A DNA stretch of 64,000 nt from Zhengitettix transpicula (GCA_037074705.1 CM073590.1:242987601-243051600); one strand, 5' to 3'; counted from the first letter of the stretch, positions 9,942-21,768 are shown. Notes: generated by a model from the sequence alone, not told the origin. Translations and numbers: made by a program.

Positions 9942-11030
9942 TCTAAAGGCCTAGGGAAAGGTTCTGTGACCTGGAAACCTCGAAGTTTGGCACCTCTTTT
10001 CAGTTTTTCGCTAATAGCAGAAGAATGAAGCATTCTATTGAAAAGAATGTTCAGTAATAAATTGTAGAGGACAAAATTCTGCATCGAATGGTGTACTCGA
10101 GTACGAAATTAGATCAATCTAAGTGGTAGAAATCGTGAGTCAAATTTACGACATTCTTACGTCATTAACGCAAAGTACGCAGTTTGTCATATTTCTAGTG
10201 CTGATATCTCCAAAATGGACGGCAGTAAAGCCCCCCACGCATTTGGTCGAGTCTTTCTCTCTCCCTCCCCCCGTAACTTGTATGTGTTGTGGACTTTAAG
10301 TGAAAAAAAAACAAAGTTTTGCAAATCGAAAGGCCTAGGGAAAGGTTCTGTGGCCTGAAAACCGCGAAAATTTGGCCCCGGTTTTCAGTTTTTCGCTAAT
10401 AGCAGACGAATGAAGCATTCTATTGAAAATAATGTTCCGTGATAAATTGTAGAGGATAACATTCTGCATCGAATGGTGTGTTCAAGTGGGAAATTAGGTT
10501 GAACGAAGTGGTAGAAATTGTGAGTCAAATTTAGGACATTTTACGTCATTTTGGGGAAAAAATGCAGTTTGTCGTATTTCAGGTGCTGATATCTCCAAAA
10601 TGGTCGGCAGTAAAGTAATTTGTCACCGAATAAATGTTTTAGAGAATTTAATTCTCTTTGCAATGCATGATCTGGATTTAAAAAATTCCATTGAGAATTG
10701 CCTAAAATACAGCTATTTTGCTGTCTGTGCACCGCCCGGGCCGGTTGCGCCAATATGGCGCCGAGGACGGAAGTGACGTCACGGCGGAACTTGTCTTTCG
10801 CAGAGCATATTAAAATGTTTAAGTATATTGTTTTTCTAAGAGCAAGAAAGAGTCCAGTGTTTTAAAGAGTATCGATATACTTTTGCAAGCTACTCACCTC
10901 CATATTCCGCCCTTATTTTTTTAACCAGAACTAATAAAGTTAATACCAAGTTATCCTGAAAAATTTAATGTCTCTTTTAAGTCAGTCTAGGTACTGAGAA
11001 AACATTTTAAATTAATAAATTTATACACTA
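9942..11030 (+). repeat. Family G repeat, partial tandem duplication plus full copy
   Basis: AAAGGCCTAGGGAAAGG begins at 9945 and again at 10329 (384 bp apart). Both are followed by the same 290-bp block ending CTCCAAAATGG(A/T)CGGCAGTAAAG. Only the second copy continues into the ETS-CRE block and to the tail TTAATGTCTCTTTTAAGTC. A third copy lies at 38310-39070. No coding potential seen. Confidence 0.8.
10752..10782 (+). promoter_or_regulatory. Promoter-like ETS-CRE block with ATGGCGCC, in family G
   Basis: CAATATGGCGCC (YY1-like) is followed by CGGAAGTGACGTCAC at 10768-10782, a compound ETS site plus full CRE palindrome. The same arrangement is kept at 38822-38836, suggesting it matters to the element, perhaps as an internal Pol II promoter. 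Motif match only. Confidence 0.4.
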
Positions 11031-12090
11031 CCGAGCAGTAATATTGTTTAGTATTCCGATAAATTTTCTCTGAAACTGAACGTTAGACAAAGTAGTGCTA
11101 AATAATTAGCAAACAATATTTTTTCTTAAATATTTATAAAAGGAAAGGACTAAAAAAAATCAGATAAATTTCACTTAAATTCTTCCTTAAACAAACTAGT
11201 AATTAAAAACATTTGAAATTAACCTGTTTAATAAATTTCTAATTGAAAAAAAATGACTCCAAAAATCCTTGTAAATATAGTGAGAAAATGTAGCTTATAA
11301 TTATTTTTTAAGGACTTAATTTGACTGGCAACATGCTCATAGAAATCTGATAAATTTCAGTGGACCTTAGACTTGTTTTCCTTCTATTTCTTTTTTTTTC
11401 TCTGTCCGTAAAGTCACGCAGAAAGACTTCGTGTTCACGATTCAGGAATTTCGTGCGATAGCTTGCGGTTTTCCCCTTCTCGTAGGAAAACTGTTCTTAT
11501 ATTTTTTTTACATTACTGAACCGGTTACAGAAGATAAATAAATCCTAATTTTCTTTCCCCCTTTTTTTGCTGGAAACTGATATTATTGTTTCATTTATTC
11601 TCTTTTATCTTTGGTAGCGTAGTTTCTTAGATCGACCTCTCTCTCCGTCGCCGTCCTACAGTCTGGATAAGTTTAATAATTTAATTACTACAATACTTAG
11701 CATTAGATAAACCACAAGTGTAAAAATATGACACGTTAAATGAAAATATAAAACCGTCTCTATACAACATAATAATTAGATGAAATAGACAAATACAGAC
11801 AAAATTAACTCATGTATGTAAGTAGATTATGACAGTAAAGAATTATTTTTGAGGACTGGGTTTTTACGTTAAATCAAAAATTATTGACCATTTAAAGAAA
11901 TTTTTATATAAGTTTATTACAGTTAAGCATGACAAACTCTTTATCTCAGGCACCACATAGAAGAGATCTTCTGCCCGTACCAAATGCGTGCTGCTATTCT
12001 GTGTTGTGTTGCCTGCTGTAGCTCTCGTACCGACGTCTCCGTATCTCACAGCCGGCAGAACGGGTTAAGTGCAGTGATGACTTTAGTCAG
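11031..12090. other. AT-rich spacer, nothing recognised
   Basis: No gene, RNA or family match seen. Confidence 0.5.
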
Positions 12091-12172
12091 GACCACTGCA
12101 AGGCGTCGACTCAGGGGTTGACCACTGGCTAAGGCGTCGGCCTCCGGGATTGATTGTGGCTTCGATTAACTC
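12091..12172 (+). pseudogene. tRNA-Arg(CCG)-derived sequence with duplicated front half
   Basis: TAAGGCGTCGGCCTCCGG at 12130-12147 matches the D-arm to anticodon region of tRNA-Arg with anticodon CCG, and GATTGTGGCTTCGATTA follows as a decayed T arm / B box. An earlier partial repeat, GACCACTGCAAGGCGTCGACTC, sits about 35 bp upstream. The acceptor stem is absent, so it is a pseudogene or SINE head rather than a working tRNA. Confidence 0.5.
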
Positions 12173-12717
12173 TTCACTAACAAATTGTGGGCCCCTTTCT
12201 CACGACGATTCTGCCTCGGACTATATCAGAGACAACAACTTGGAAAAGTTTACAGCAGAACTCATGAGATTTGTAGATTGGTGACTCTTAAAACGTATAC
12301 ACGTGACGCAATACGGAGCCTCTCATAATCACATCCACCAGCTGCGGTGAGCGCAGAACAACTGTCCTCCAGTAACAGCAGCTTATCTTATTATAGCCTC
12401 CCATTCTTTTACTTTTTTTTCATTATTAGAAAACTTCGTCTTAATGTCAGATTGACTTATTCTTCCAATGTTACAAGAGTTACAGCACGCAGCTGCAGTT
12501 CCGTGGTCAACAGTGGCCAACAATTCTGTCACCTTGAGGCCAACAATCGAGACAGGACACGACAAATTACTTGGATGGAAATATTTATCTCCTCCACCCC
12601 CACGCACGTGCACGATTTCGAATTCTCCAAACCACAGCAAACAACACTTCCGAGGCACAGCAAAACTTAACCAAAATACACGCGTTACATGACCCACACG
12701 TTATTGCGACTATAAAT
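12173..12717. other. Spacer, nothing recognised
   Basis: Overlapping short frames of 72-107 residues exist but show no domain or conserved pattern. Confidence 0.45.
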
Positions 12718-13500
12718 CAATCTATCTATTTATATAATGAAAGAAAGATGTATATTTGTATGTATGTATTTACGTTAATCTCTATATAGATTTAAACGCG
12801 TGGAAAGATTACAAACAAATTCAAAACTCGAGAAACGGTACTGTGGGGGGAGGGGGGTGAGCAACCCCTAGCGTAAATGTGGAAGGAATTATAATTGAAA
12901 AACGTGACAATTTTGTGCAGAAATTACTGCGCGTCAAGAGACCGTGACGTCACAGCACGCGCGCCCTAGAGAGAGAGAGAGAGACGTTACTACGCGAAGA
13001 ACAAAGGAAATAGTTCCTTTTTTTATCATGAAATGAAGCAGAAATATTTTCATGCCATTAAAAATATAATTGCATCCAGTGATACTCCATCGAATGATAA
13101 TAAAAAACAATACGAAATACTTTACGATCCTTGCGGATGATGTAAGTTAATTTTCGCCGTCATTTTAGTGACTCCAATATGGCGACTATTTGTTTACATT
13201 GTGAATCTAGCTATGAATTTAATCTTTGCTGATGTCTGAGGACTGAGGGACAATTATATTCTGCAGCAGTCAAGGAGTATATTTAAGAAGAAATTCTGAG
13301 GTTATTTTTGTTGCGACTGATGGAATGAAATTCAATGTATTTTACAGCTGTTGAATTAATGCACTATTATCTGTGGAAAGTGTGGACGGAACAGTTAGAT
13401 TGAGGTTCAATCACTTCTTTACTAAAGATTATTGTAGAATTAAATACTTTTTTCGTGGTTGATATAAATAAGTACACGTGGCAACGCTGCGGCACACAGA
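12718..13500 (-). mobile_element. Family H repeat, minus copy
   Basis: Read on the minus strand it starts TGCCGCAGCGTTGCCACGTG, then ACTTATTTATATCAACC. It contains GTCGCCATATTGGAGTCAC and CTGTGACGTCACGGTCTC, and ends in the ATACATACATACAAATATAC tail. It is the inverted partner of the copy at 15522-16323 and shares nearly its whole length with it. Confidence 0.8.
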
Positions 13501-13522
13501 CAGTCGTTAATAATAAAATCAC

Positions 13523-13555
13523 GACGTTTCGCCCCAACATATGGGACATCATCAG
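13523..13555 (-). ncRNA. Hammerhead-like core with canonical residues, outside family B
   Basis: Minus strand: CTGATGA, stem II GTCCCA/TGGGGC (six pairs including one G-U, loop TATGT), GAAACGTC. All conserved core bases are present and the H17 position is C. Stem I shows only C-G and A-U before a mismatch. Flanked on both sides by TTAATAATAA. Confidence 0.6.
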
Positions 13556-13963
13556 GTCAGAAAACCAATTAATAATAAGAACTTTATATGGTGCAGAACT
13601 GTGGACCATCAGGATATGTGTAAATAATTTAAAATTAGTATTACTCAATGATTAAATATCCTAAAAGTTTTAGAAAAATAGCTACAATTAAAATAAAACT
13701 GTCAATAATTAAATATGAAACGTCTTAACGACTGTATTATAATATTTTAATTATTTAGGAATATATATGGATGCTACAAAAAATAATTTTGCAACATATT
13801 TTGATCCTCATTTTTGCTTATTAACGGCGCTGTTAAACTTTATGAGGTTCAAAATGGCGGGACAAGACTTTTTTATTTTATTTTTACTTATATGTGTAAA
13901 TGTTAATAAAAATTCGTTAAATTTGAAACATAATTTCATTTATCTGTCAAAAAAAGATACTGT
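13556..13963. other. AT-rich spacer, nothing recognised
   Basis: No coding, RNA or repeat signal seen. Confidence 0.5.
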
Positions 13964-14433
13964 ATGGGGATGCCTTTTCCTTTCCGTTTTTGAACTAAGG
14001 TTCCCACAAACCGAGGCACCTCAGCCTGTTCTGAGAGGTGAATGTTCCGGGGTCGCAGACCTTGGGCATACGGTAATAGTTGTCCTCTGTTCCCATTGGA
14101 ATAGTCGGCCAGCTGCCTCCTAAACTGGTCGAGGCACGGAGATGGGGATGTTGCGTCCCCACAGTAAACTCTTCTCCCGCAATCGGAAGGGCGTGGGACA
14201 AGTACCCAATGCTCGACCTACCTGATGCAGTTTTTTCTAGGGTTTTCCCTGCATTACTTTTAGACGAATTGCCGGGTAGGATCCTTAAAATATAGCCCGG
14301 GGGCCCTAGTAACCCTTGGCTACCTTCCTCTACCCTTCCGCATCCCCCCTTTCAAATCCCTTCCTATGCCATTAAAGGGGAGTTGCACCCACGTTGATTA
14401 CCCTCATGTAGCCTGTTACCCCTAAAGAAAAAC
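13964..14433 (+). mobile_element. Family A repeat, near full length
   Basis: Runs from GGGGATGCCTTTTCC to GTTACCCCTAAAGAAAAA, lacking only the 5' hairpin region. Confidence 0.9.
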
Positions 14434-14444
14434 ATTTATCTGTC

Positions 14445-14451
<7 letters not shown>

Positions 14452-14484
<33 letters not shown>
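14452..14484. repeat. TA microsatellite
   Basis: About 16 TA units. Confidence 0.95.
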
Positions 14485-14487
<3 letters not shown>

Positions 14488-14626
14488 TATAATTGAGATT
14501 GATTAAAAATACCGTTGGGGTTTAACGAAACCAAACACTTCAGAAATTTTTGGGACAATTTTGCAGAACGTTTCTTAAGGGAAGCTTCCGAGTCCTCCTC
14601 AGCTGATGTGGAAGAAAATGTCGTGT

Positions 14627-14794
14627 GGGTTTCCACTGACTCGGGCGGCGGGGTGCAACAGTAATTAAACCGCAACGTTTCGACGACCATCTGCAGGCAG
14701 GCTTCGCCTGTGGTGATGACTACGGTGCAGATGGTCGTCGCAATGTCGCGGCTTAATTACTGTTGCACCCCGCCGCCCGAGTCAGTGGAAACCC
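14627..14794. repeat. Fold-back element, about 69-bp arms, 30-bp loop
   Basis: Left arm GGGTTTCCACTGACTCGGGC ... CCATCTGCA is mirrored by TGCAGATGG ... GAGTCAGTGGAAACCC, with a few mismatches near the inner CGTTTCGACG / CGTCGCAATG blocks. On the minus strand, CTGCAGATGGTCGTC precedes GAAACGTTGCGG, resembling a decayed hammerhead core. The loop holds CAGGCTTCGCCTG, a small hairpin. Confidence 0.8.
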
Positions 14795-15521
14795 CCAGGA
14801 CACTTTCACGTCAAGTGGAAAAGTTTAAATACTTTCTCGTATCGGGTCCCTTGTATTAACACTCTCAAGTAAAACTTCTTCGCCGTATTCCTTCCCATCT
14901 CGCTGTCTTCCGTTTCTAAAAGCTGCAGGAATCTTGCCTCTGCGTTTGTTGGCCACCAAAGATGATTAAAAAATATCCTTAAACAATGACAAAAATCACT
15001 GTACTTTACTTTCTTTACCATGGCGAAATTTTGTTACGTCTTCCACCTCCAGAAGCTTCTGACACCTTAGGAAAAAATCAGAGAATAATTAATACATTAC
15101 TACGGTTGCGCAGAATTACACCCCCCCCCTCAAAAAAATTATTTCACGATTAATTTAGAATATATGAAGTAAATACGTCTGTAAATCCAGAACCTAGCTG
15201 TGGTTTTCTTGAAATTACGGCCATAAAATTTGGCGCCGAAGTGACGGGATGTCGAGGAGAAACCGTGCCTACAGACAAAGGTGGTGGATTATGGGAGAAC
15301 CCTGCCTCAGGGTTAATCTGGCGTTTTTAAAAGGTATCCGCCATGGGGCTTTTTTTTGGTGCTTTAAGAAATCTCTTATGAATAATTACATAATGGCTGG
15401 TACGCCAAATTTATAGTTTCCTACTAGTTTCTGCCTTATAATGAAAACAGTGAGAGTTCCGTTTTATTCTGCATCACTTTTGTGATTGTCATGGTCTCCT
15501 TTTTTTATTGTACATGACTAT
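14795..15521. other. Spacer, nothing firm
   Basis: A plus-strand VEKFKY-like string at 14815 hints at a decayed LINE, but stops and frame changes prevent a call. A C-run lies near 15120. Confidence 0.35.
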
Positions 15522-16323
15522 CTGTGTGCCGCGGCGTTGCCACGTGTACTTATTTATATAAACCCCGAAAAAGTACTTAATTCTATATTAATCTGTAGAC
15601 AAGAAGTGACTTAACCTAGATCTACCTGTTCCTAGTTCCGTACACACTTTCCACAGATAATAGTGCATTAATTCAACAGCTGTAAAATACATTGAATTTT
15701 ATTGCATCAGTCCCAACAAATATTCCTCAGAATTTATTCTTAAATATACTCCTTGAGTACTGCAGGATATAATAGTCCCTCAGTCCTCAGGCATTACCAA
15801 AGATTAATTTGATGAAATTATTAGCTAGATGCACAATGTAAACAAATAGTCGCCATATTGGAGTCACTAAAGATGGCGACGAAAATTAACTTTCATCATC
15901 CGCAAGGGTGGTAAACGATTTCGTTTTGTTTTTTTATTATCATTCTACGTACTATCTCAGGATAAAATCATACTTTTTATTCAATTCCAATATTTCTGCT
16001 TCATTTCATGATGGAAAAAGGAACTATTTCCTTTGTTCCTCATGTAGTAACGTCTCTCTCTCTCTCTCTTTCGTGTGACGTCACGGTCTCTCGGATCGCA
16101 GTAATTTAACACAAATTTATCACATTTTTTAATTACAATACTTTCCACCTTTATGATAGGGGTTTCTCACCCCCCCTCTACCCCCACAGTAGCGTTTCTC
16201 GTATTTTTAAGAATATGTGTACCAAGTTTCGTTGCAATAATAAATAAATAATAAAAATCTGTATAGAGATTAACATAAATAAATACATACAAACATACAT
16301 CCTTTTTTTTATTATATAGATAA
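15522..16323 (+). mobile_element. Family H repeat, plus copy
   Basis: Starts TGTGTGCCGCGGCGTTGCCA, keeps GTCGCCATATTGGAGTCAC, an AG/CT dinucleotide run, GTGACGTCACGGTCTC and the tail ending TTTTATTATATAGATA. Inverted relative to 12718-13500. Confidence 0.85.
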
Positions 16324-17094
16324 AATTAACCACCCCGTCCAGCATGATATTACAATGGATGGCCTTTCTCATGGCTCGACAGAAATTTTTAACGCACGTC
16401 GCGACCACTAGTAAAAATTTTTATTTTAGTATTTACGAACACCGAGCAACTGTCACGTGAAGTGACCGACCGACGTAACTTAACTCTCCGTTACTCAAGT
16501 ACCACTTCACTTCACATTCAATGACGTCACACTTCAGTGAGTGATTTTTCGTGTTATTTTCCCTCGACAAAGGAATTCGAAACCAATGTATCTTGATAAG
16601 GTTCTGTTGAGACGTTCTCGAAACGGTTCGTCGGTGGTCAAGCTCGGAATTTGTTGTACATTCGATATTTTCAACCAATAAAAAAAAAACAAAGAGCCGT
16701 TTCCTTAATGACTTGAGAACCAATAACCAAGGTTAACGACCATACGGACCTCGTTTAGTTTATGATACATCAATTAAATGGCTCTTGAGCTGCGTTAAGG
16801 GACGCAAAATAATTAATTCGGGGGCTCACAAGGAAAGGAGAGAAGGGGGGGGGCGGGAATGAGACTTACGTGACTGAGCCCCTGGGATCTGGGAGAAGAA
16901 AATTTAAATTTTTATATCTGTGCTACGTGTATTTTTTTCTAAGGGAAAAAAATGGCGCATTTATACAAATAATCAGAAAGAAAGAGAGAATAACATTTTG
17001 AATTCTCATCCTCAGGAATTTTTGAGTCGTAGAAAATTGAATTTTTCCCTCCTGTGATAACATGTGGTTAATTAACGGTAGCATACATACAAAA

Positions 17095-17098
<4 letters not shown>
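16324..17098. other. Spacer, nothing recognised
   Basis: Includes a G-rich run near 16848. No gene or family match. Confidence 0.45.

Positions 17099-17131
<33 letters not shown>
17099..17131. repeat. TA microsatellite
   Basis: Flanks the family H copy on its left. Confidence 0.95.
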
Positions 17132-17136
17132 TAGCT

Positions 17137-17666
17137 AGCTGCCCGGCGTTGCTCGTGTACTTATTTATATAAACTCGAAAAAGTATTTAATTGAATACTT
17201 AATTATATTCCTTGAGTACTTCAGGATATAATCGTCACTCAGTGCGCGAAAATTAACTTACATTTTCCCCAAGGATGGTAAAGTAATTCGTATTCTTCTT
17301 TATTATCATTCGATAATATTTCTGTATAAAATTATACTTTTTATTTAAAAAAAATATTTCTGCTTTATTTCATTCCTAATAAAGGAGCTATTTCCTTTGT
17401 TCGTTGCGTAGTAACGTCTTTCTCTCGCGTGACGTCATTGTCTCTTGGCGCGCAGTAGTTTAATATTTAATGATCACGGTTTTTAATTATAATTCTTTCC
17501 ACATTTACGCTAGGGGTGTCTCACCCTCACAGTACCGTTTCTCGTGTTTTGAAGAATTCGTGTACCAATTTTTGTTGCAATCTATCCACGCTTTTAAATT
17601 TGTATAGAAATTAACGTAAATACATACATACATACATACAAATATACATCCTTTTTTATTATATAG
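17137..17666 (+). mobile_element. Family H repeat, shortened copy between TA microsatellites
   Basis: Starts CTGCCCGGCGTTGCTCGTGT and ends TTTTTTATTATATAGATA, with GTGACGTCATTGTCTCTTGG inside (CRE slightly changed). TA runs on both sides suggest insertion into a TA tract. Confidence 0.8.
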
Positions 17667-17684
17667 ATATATATATATATATAT

Positions 17685-17717
<33 letters not shown>
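17667..17717. repeat. TA-rich microsatellite
   Basis: Interrupted TA run to the right of the family H copy. Confidence 0.9.
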
Positions 17718-17720
<3 letters not shown>

Positions 17721-19574
17721 GAACCTTCAAAAGTTTGGCCTGCGCAGCAGCGAAACGTCGTGCCTTAAATCCACACCGGTTAGAAATCTCAGGACGGTTT
17801 CCTTTCACGTATTCCACCATGATAAACGTTTTGTGTCATAATAAGAATAATAATAATATTTCATCGCTTTGTCTCATCATTGATTCTCACGTCGTCCATT
17901 TTCTATAACCTCCTGATTTTTCTTTTCTATGTACCTTTAATCTACTAACCTCCTTTTTAAGGATTTCCAAACATTATTTTATTTTCGGAACGTTTCTCCG
18001 TGTTTCTTTATTTTTATTTTCTCTTAAATTTGTGTTAGTTTGAATAGTTTCCATTTTTTTTTCTCCTTTCAAAAATGTCTGGTTTTTCTTTTGTCGTTTA
18101 AAAAATAATCACAACCTTTTCTAAAAATCATTTTTCACAAAACTTATTCAGTGTTTCTTTTTTCTGAATATTAATTTTGTTTTCTTTTGTTCTTATTTCG
18201 ATATCACCCTTTACTGGTTTTTCAGCAATCCTTTTTTCCTCAATAACAGAATCCTTTCAATATATTTAAATATATATATAATGGGTCCAACTGTCAGAAC
18301 ACGTTTATTAATTATTATTGTAATTAGTACAAGGGGAGAAAATAAATATATCAGAATATTCAAGATATTTGTAGAAATTTTAGATTATAATATTATTTAA
18401 GGTCTCATTCTTTTTGTTGTTCTCCCGACGATTCCAAAATTAGAGACGAAACGTCTGTTCTCAGAACGTTTTTTTTAAATTTAATTTAATAAACATTTTT
18501 ATGTATAACGATTTTATTTATTGATTGATTGATTTATTTATTTAAGTCAATATTTAATTTTAAGTGTTACGTGCTTCAGAATTTCCTGGTTTCCTGCTGA
18601 GTGTTACTTTTTAATTTTTTTTAATATTGAATAATATTATTATTAATCATTTTTGCCCATAGGGACTGTTACTGAATTTTATTGTCTCATGATTACTCAA
18701 AATTCACTTTCAAATCTTCCAAAATTCTGTTCCTTCTTTAACTGTGCTCCTGTTACCTTTCGTTCTGTCCTCATTCTTTATATTTATTATTATTATTATT
18801 ATTTTGTCTAAATGTGATAAAGGAATTTTCCCAAAAATTTCTCTTTTTTTCTGTCTCTCCCACAAGATGACAGTGTCATCAGAATATCCTAAGCCACATA
18901 CTCCAGCGTATACGCATGGTCACATAATTTTGAGCGCCCCTTCGTGGACTGCAACCCGCGAAACGTCTCTGGTTACGGGACTCTTTGATTGGCTGATTAC
19001 TGGCTCTTAATAATCACTAACTGCGAAGGTGACGTATTCATGAGTTCCACAACGGTTGTAAACATAAATAATAAAGGTTGTTTTTCTCTTAACAGATAAA
19101 AAAAAGGTTAAACTATATATTTTTAATTTATATTTATTTGTTTTCGTTACAATCGTAAAAAAAACATCAATTAACCCTTCCTATTGCTAAAAACCTGGAC
19201 ATTATTTAGGTAATGGCGCGACGTAAAGATAGTTTTATCTGAATCGAACGGATAGTTATCACAACGTTAGTACTCGTTGGACGTTATTTTCTTTCACAGC
19301 CAATCAGAGACTAATAATCACTGCCCATTCCATTTAGGGAATGAGCGCTCAACTTTTGTGACGGGCAGTAAAGTTGAAGCGTGACCAAGACCTTTACATC
19401 TAGTAACGAATAAAGTCCACTTTCATATTTACTGTACCTCATTGTCCTTGTTTAGTGTTTTACATTCCATGACTCCTAAATGCCCCTCTCTTAAAATAAA
19501 AAAAGTCCACGGGCGTACCTCCGTCTCGATTAATCTACCGTATTTAGAATTACCTTCAGAATCGTTTCCAACCC
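17718..19574. other. T-rich spacer, nothing firm
   Basis: Contains hammerhead-like decays at 17750 and 18426 (GACGAAACGTCTG) and two similar blocks with a CCAAT/ATTGG motif near 18987 and 19300. No gene. Confidence 0.4.
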
Positions 19575-19611
19575 CGTCTCTCTCTCTCTCTCTCTCCCTC
19601 TCTCTCTCTCT
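19575..19611. repeat. CT microsatellite
   Basis: Interrupted (CT)n. Confidence 0.9.
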
Positions 19612-20503
19612 TAACAATATCGGTCCTATTAAACTGAAAACTGCAGTCAGTAATCTAGATTGGAGCCACGCCAAACACGAATCATTAAAGAGGGACAGGA
19701 GGGGGGGGGGGAAGGTCTGCATGCCAACGCTCCATTTCCCTTCTACTCTGCTCTACTCTACAGGCTGAGTGATTTATGGTTTCCCCTATCATTGTCACAT
19801 TTCTTTCCTCTCCAAACCCCCCCCCCTTCTTCTTTTTTTCTTCTTCTTCTTTTACTTCTTCTACAATTTTTTTTTTATTTTGCTCCCCTCGTCGTCCACC
19901 ACCCGATCCGCCACCGCTGCCACCACCGTCGGTCTCCAAAGTGAATTTTTCTCATCGATCGGGACAGTCAGTGGCCGCGACGTTTGACAGTCTCATAGAA
20001 GGGCAAGATTGTTTCTGTAACAACGGGGAGACAAATCTCGGTTGGTCTGTCAGGTCTTGAATTTCCTTTTCTGTTACAATTTTTGTGTCGCGGCTTTTAC
20101 GAGGACGCTAAATTAATTATTTTGACAAGATATAACTTTACCTGATTTTCAAGGTCCTTTGGAAAAGAGTTTCCATTAACTTTCCCACCGTCTCTCTAGA
20201 GACTTGCTGAAAGCCACGTTAAGGGAAAAAATCGTCACCGCGTCACCACCACAGTTGCTGAAGATATAAAAAAAAATATCATCCCCAATTTGTTCCTTCT
20301 CTTTGTCGAGAACTAAATTCCACATGGTGGTCAATACGAGCTAAAGGGAGGCTTCAGAAACAATTTTCTGTCTCGAAATCCCTACCCTTATCGACGTTTC
20401 CCAGTTCGCTGTAGATAGCGTCTTCAGGACCTCATACAAAAATCCCAATAACCTTATTACCTCCATGAATTCCTCTCCAGGTGGTGAGTCAAACCTAACC
20501 AAG
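19612..20503. other. Spacer with polypyrimidine tract
   Basis: A pyrimidine-rich stretch at about 19795-19925 yields low-complexity frames on both strands. No gene. Confidence 0.45.
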
Positions 20504-20930
20504 CCACAAGCCGAGGCACCTGGGCCTGTTTTGAGAGGTGCATGTTCCGGGGTCACAGACCTTGGGCATACGGTAAGAGTTGTTCTCTGTTCCCATTGGA
20601 ATAGTCGGCCAGCTGCCTCCTAAACTGGTCGAGGCACGGAGAAGGGAATGCTGCGTCCCCACAGCAAACTTCTCTCCCGCTATCGGAAGGGCGTGGGACA
20701 AGTACCCAATGCCCGACCTACCTGATGCAGGTTTTTCTAGGGTTTGTCCTGCATTTCTTTAGGCGAATGCCGGGTAGGATCTTTAAACCATAGCCCGGGG
20801 GGCCCTAGTTAACCCTTGGCTACCATCCACTTCCCTTCCGCTTCCCCCCTTTCAAATCCCCTCCTATGCTATTAAAGGGGAGTTGCCACCACGTGGATTA
20901 CCCTCATGCAGCCTGTTACCCTAAAAAAAA
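20504..20930 (+). mobile_element. Family A repeat, 5'-truncated
   Basis: Starts CCACAAGCCGAGGCACC and ends GTTACCC plus an A-tail. The region before 20504 is unrelated. Confidence 0.9.
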
Positions 20931-20952
20931 CATGGCTGCGGTTCAGAAGGAA

Positions 20953-20991
20953 GCCTGTGAGAGAATTCTCTCGCAGGTGAACCTCCCCTGA
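20953..20991 (+). mobile_element. Family A 5' hairpin fragment
   Basis: GCCTGTGAGAGAATTCTCTC plus GCAGGTGAACCT, matching the 5' end of the copies at 25945 and 28150. Confidence 0.6.
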
Positions 20992-21446
20992 GTCTATAAA
21001 GTGTGTGTGTGTGTATGTACGAGCCAATTTCCTGGAATACCAAAAATATTAAGGTAAAATTTCACAAAATTACTGTCTGTAAACTCGTAAGTCAAGATAT
21101 TATCGTCAGATTTCCAATTTCTTTCCGAATTTAAAGTTCATATTTTATGTTTTTGCATTGTAACAAATCTATCGATGAATTAATCCCATGATAGCTTGAT
21201 AAAAATTGTTTGTTTAACAAGTATTTCTTTATTAAAGGCTCAGTCATCGACCCTGAGAAATAGTCATTTTTTATTGTATTGATAATGTAAATTGAAATTT
21301 AATTGCCTTAATAACCTTTGTAATTGTTTTTTCGTAATAAATTTTAATTGTTTGTTTAAACTGCTTGTTTTACAATTTCATATTATCGAACGTCCAATTA
21401 CTACATAATTGTTTGCTGCAACGTACCGTTCATTTAAATGTTATTA
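20992..21446. other. AT-rich spacer with a short GT run
   Basis: Nothing beyond GT repeats at about 21001-21016. Confidence 0.5.
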
Positions 21447-21768
21447 AGAAATTACTACAAATTGACGTTTCAGCGTGAGGCTTTCTTGGTAAATGTTAAT
21501 TGACTCTCATTTTGCATTCTTTATTGGATGTCTGATTTTTTTATATAAATTGAATAATTGTAGTGTAAAAATGCGAAATCTCCACAAATTGGGCACCTCA
21601 ACGTTGTGGGTAATTTCAATCATTAATTTGAGATCACTACAAATTGGCGCCCAACGTGGGGTTAATTTCAATCATTAATTGACGATTACTACAAAGTAGC
21701 CTCATCAACGGGTGGGTGGCACATTTTAACTTTGTTTTATTTAAATTGTCTTTATATTTGTGATCACC
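21447..21768 (+). mobile_element. LTR remnant (family F) with iterated LTR-end plus PBS modules
   Basis: ATTACTACAAATTG..., CACAAATTGGGCACCTC..., GATCACTACAAATTGGCGCC and GATTACTACAAAGTAGCC occur in series, each followed by an intact or decayed tRNA-Lys PBS. The spacer TTAATTTCAATCATTAATT is repeated. The segment ends GATCACCACA before ATATATA. Confidence 0.5.
21645..21662 (+). promoter_or_regulatory. tRNA-Lys primer binding site, 17/18 match
   Basis: TGGCGCCCAACGTGGGGT, three bases after an LTR-like end GATCACTACA. Confidence 0.65.

Noticed and set aside
12468..12697. Overlapping frames of 72-107 residues on both strands
   Set aside because: No domain, start context or homology visible; overlapping frames on both strands suggest chance.
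14806..15021. Possible reverse transcriptase fragment
   Set aside because: A VEKFKY-like string on the plus strand is too short and is broken by stops.
17740..18460. Hammerhead-like motifs GCGAAACGTCGTG and GACGAAACGTCTG
   Set aside because: The CUGANGA box is too degraded (CTGCGCA, CCGACGA) and stem II pairing is poor.
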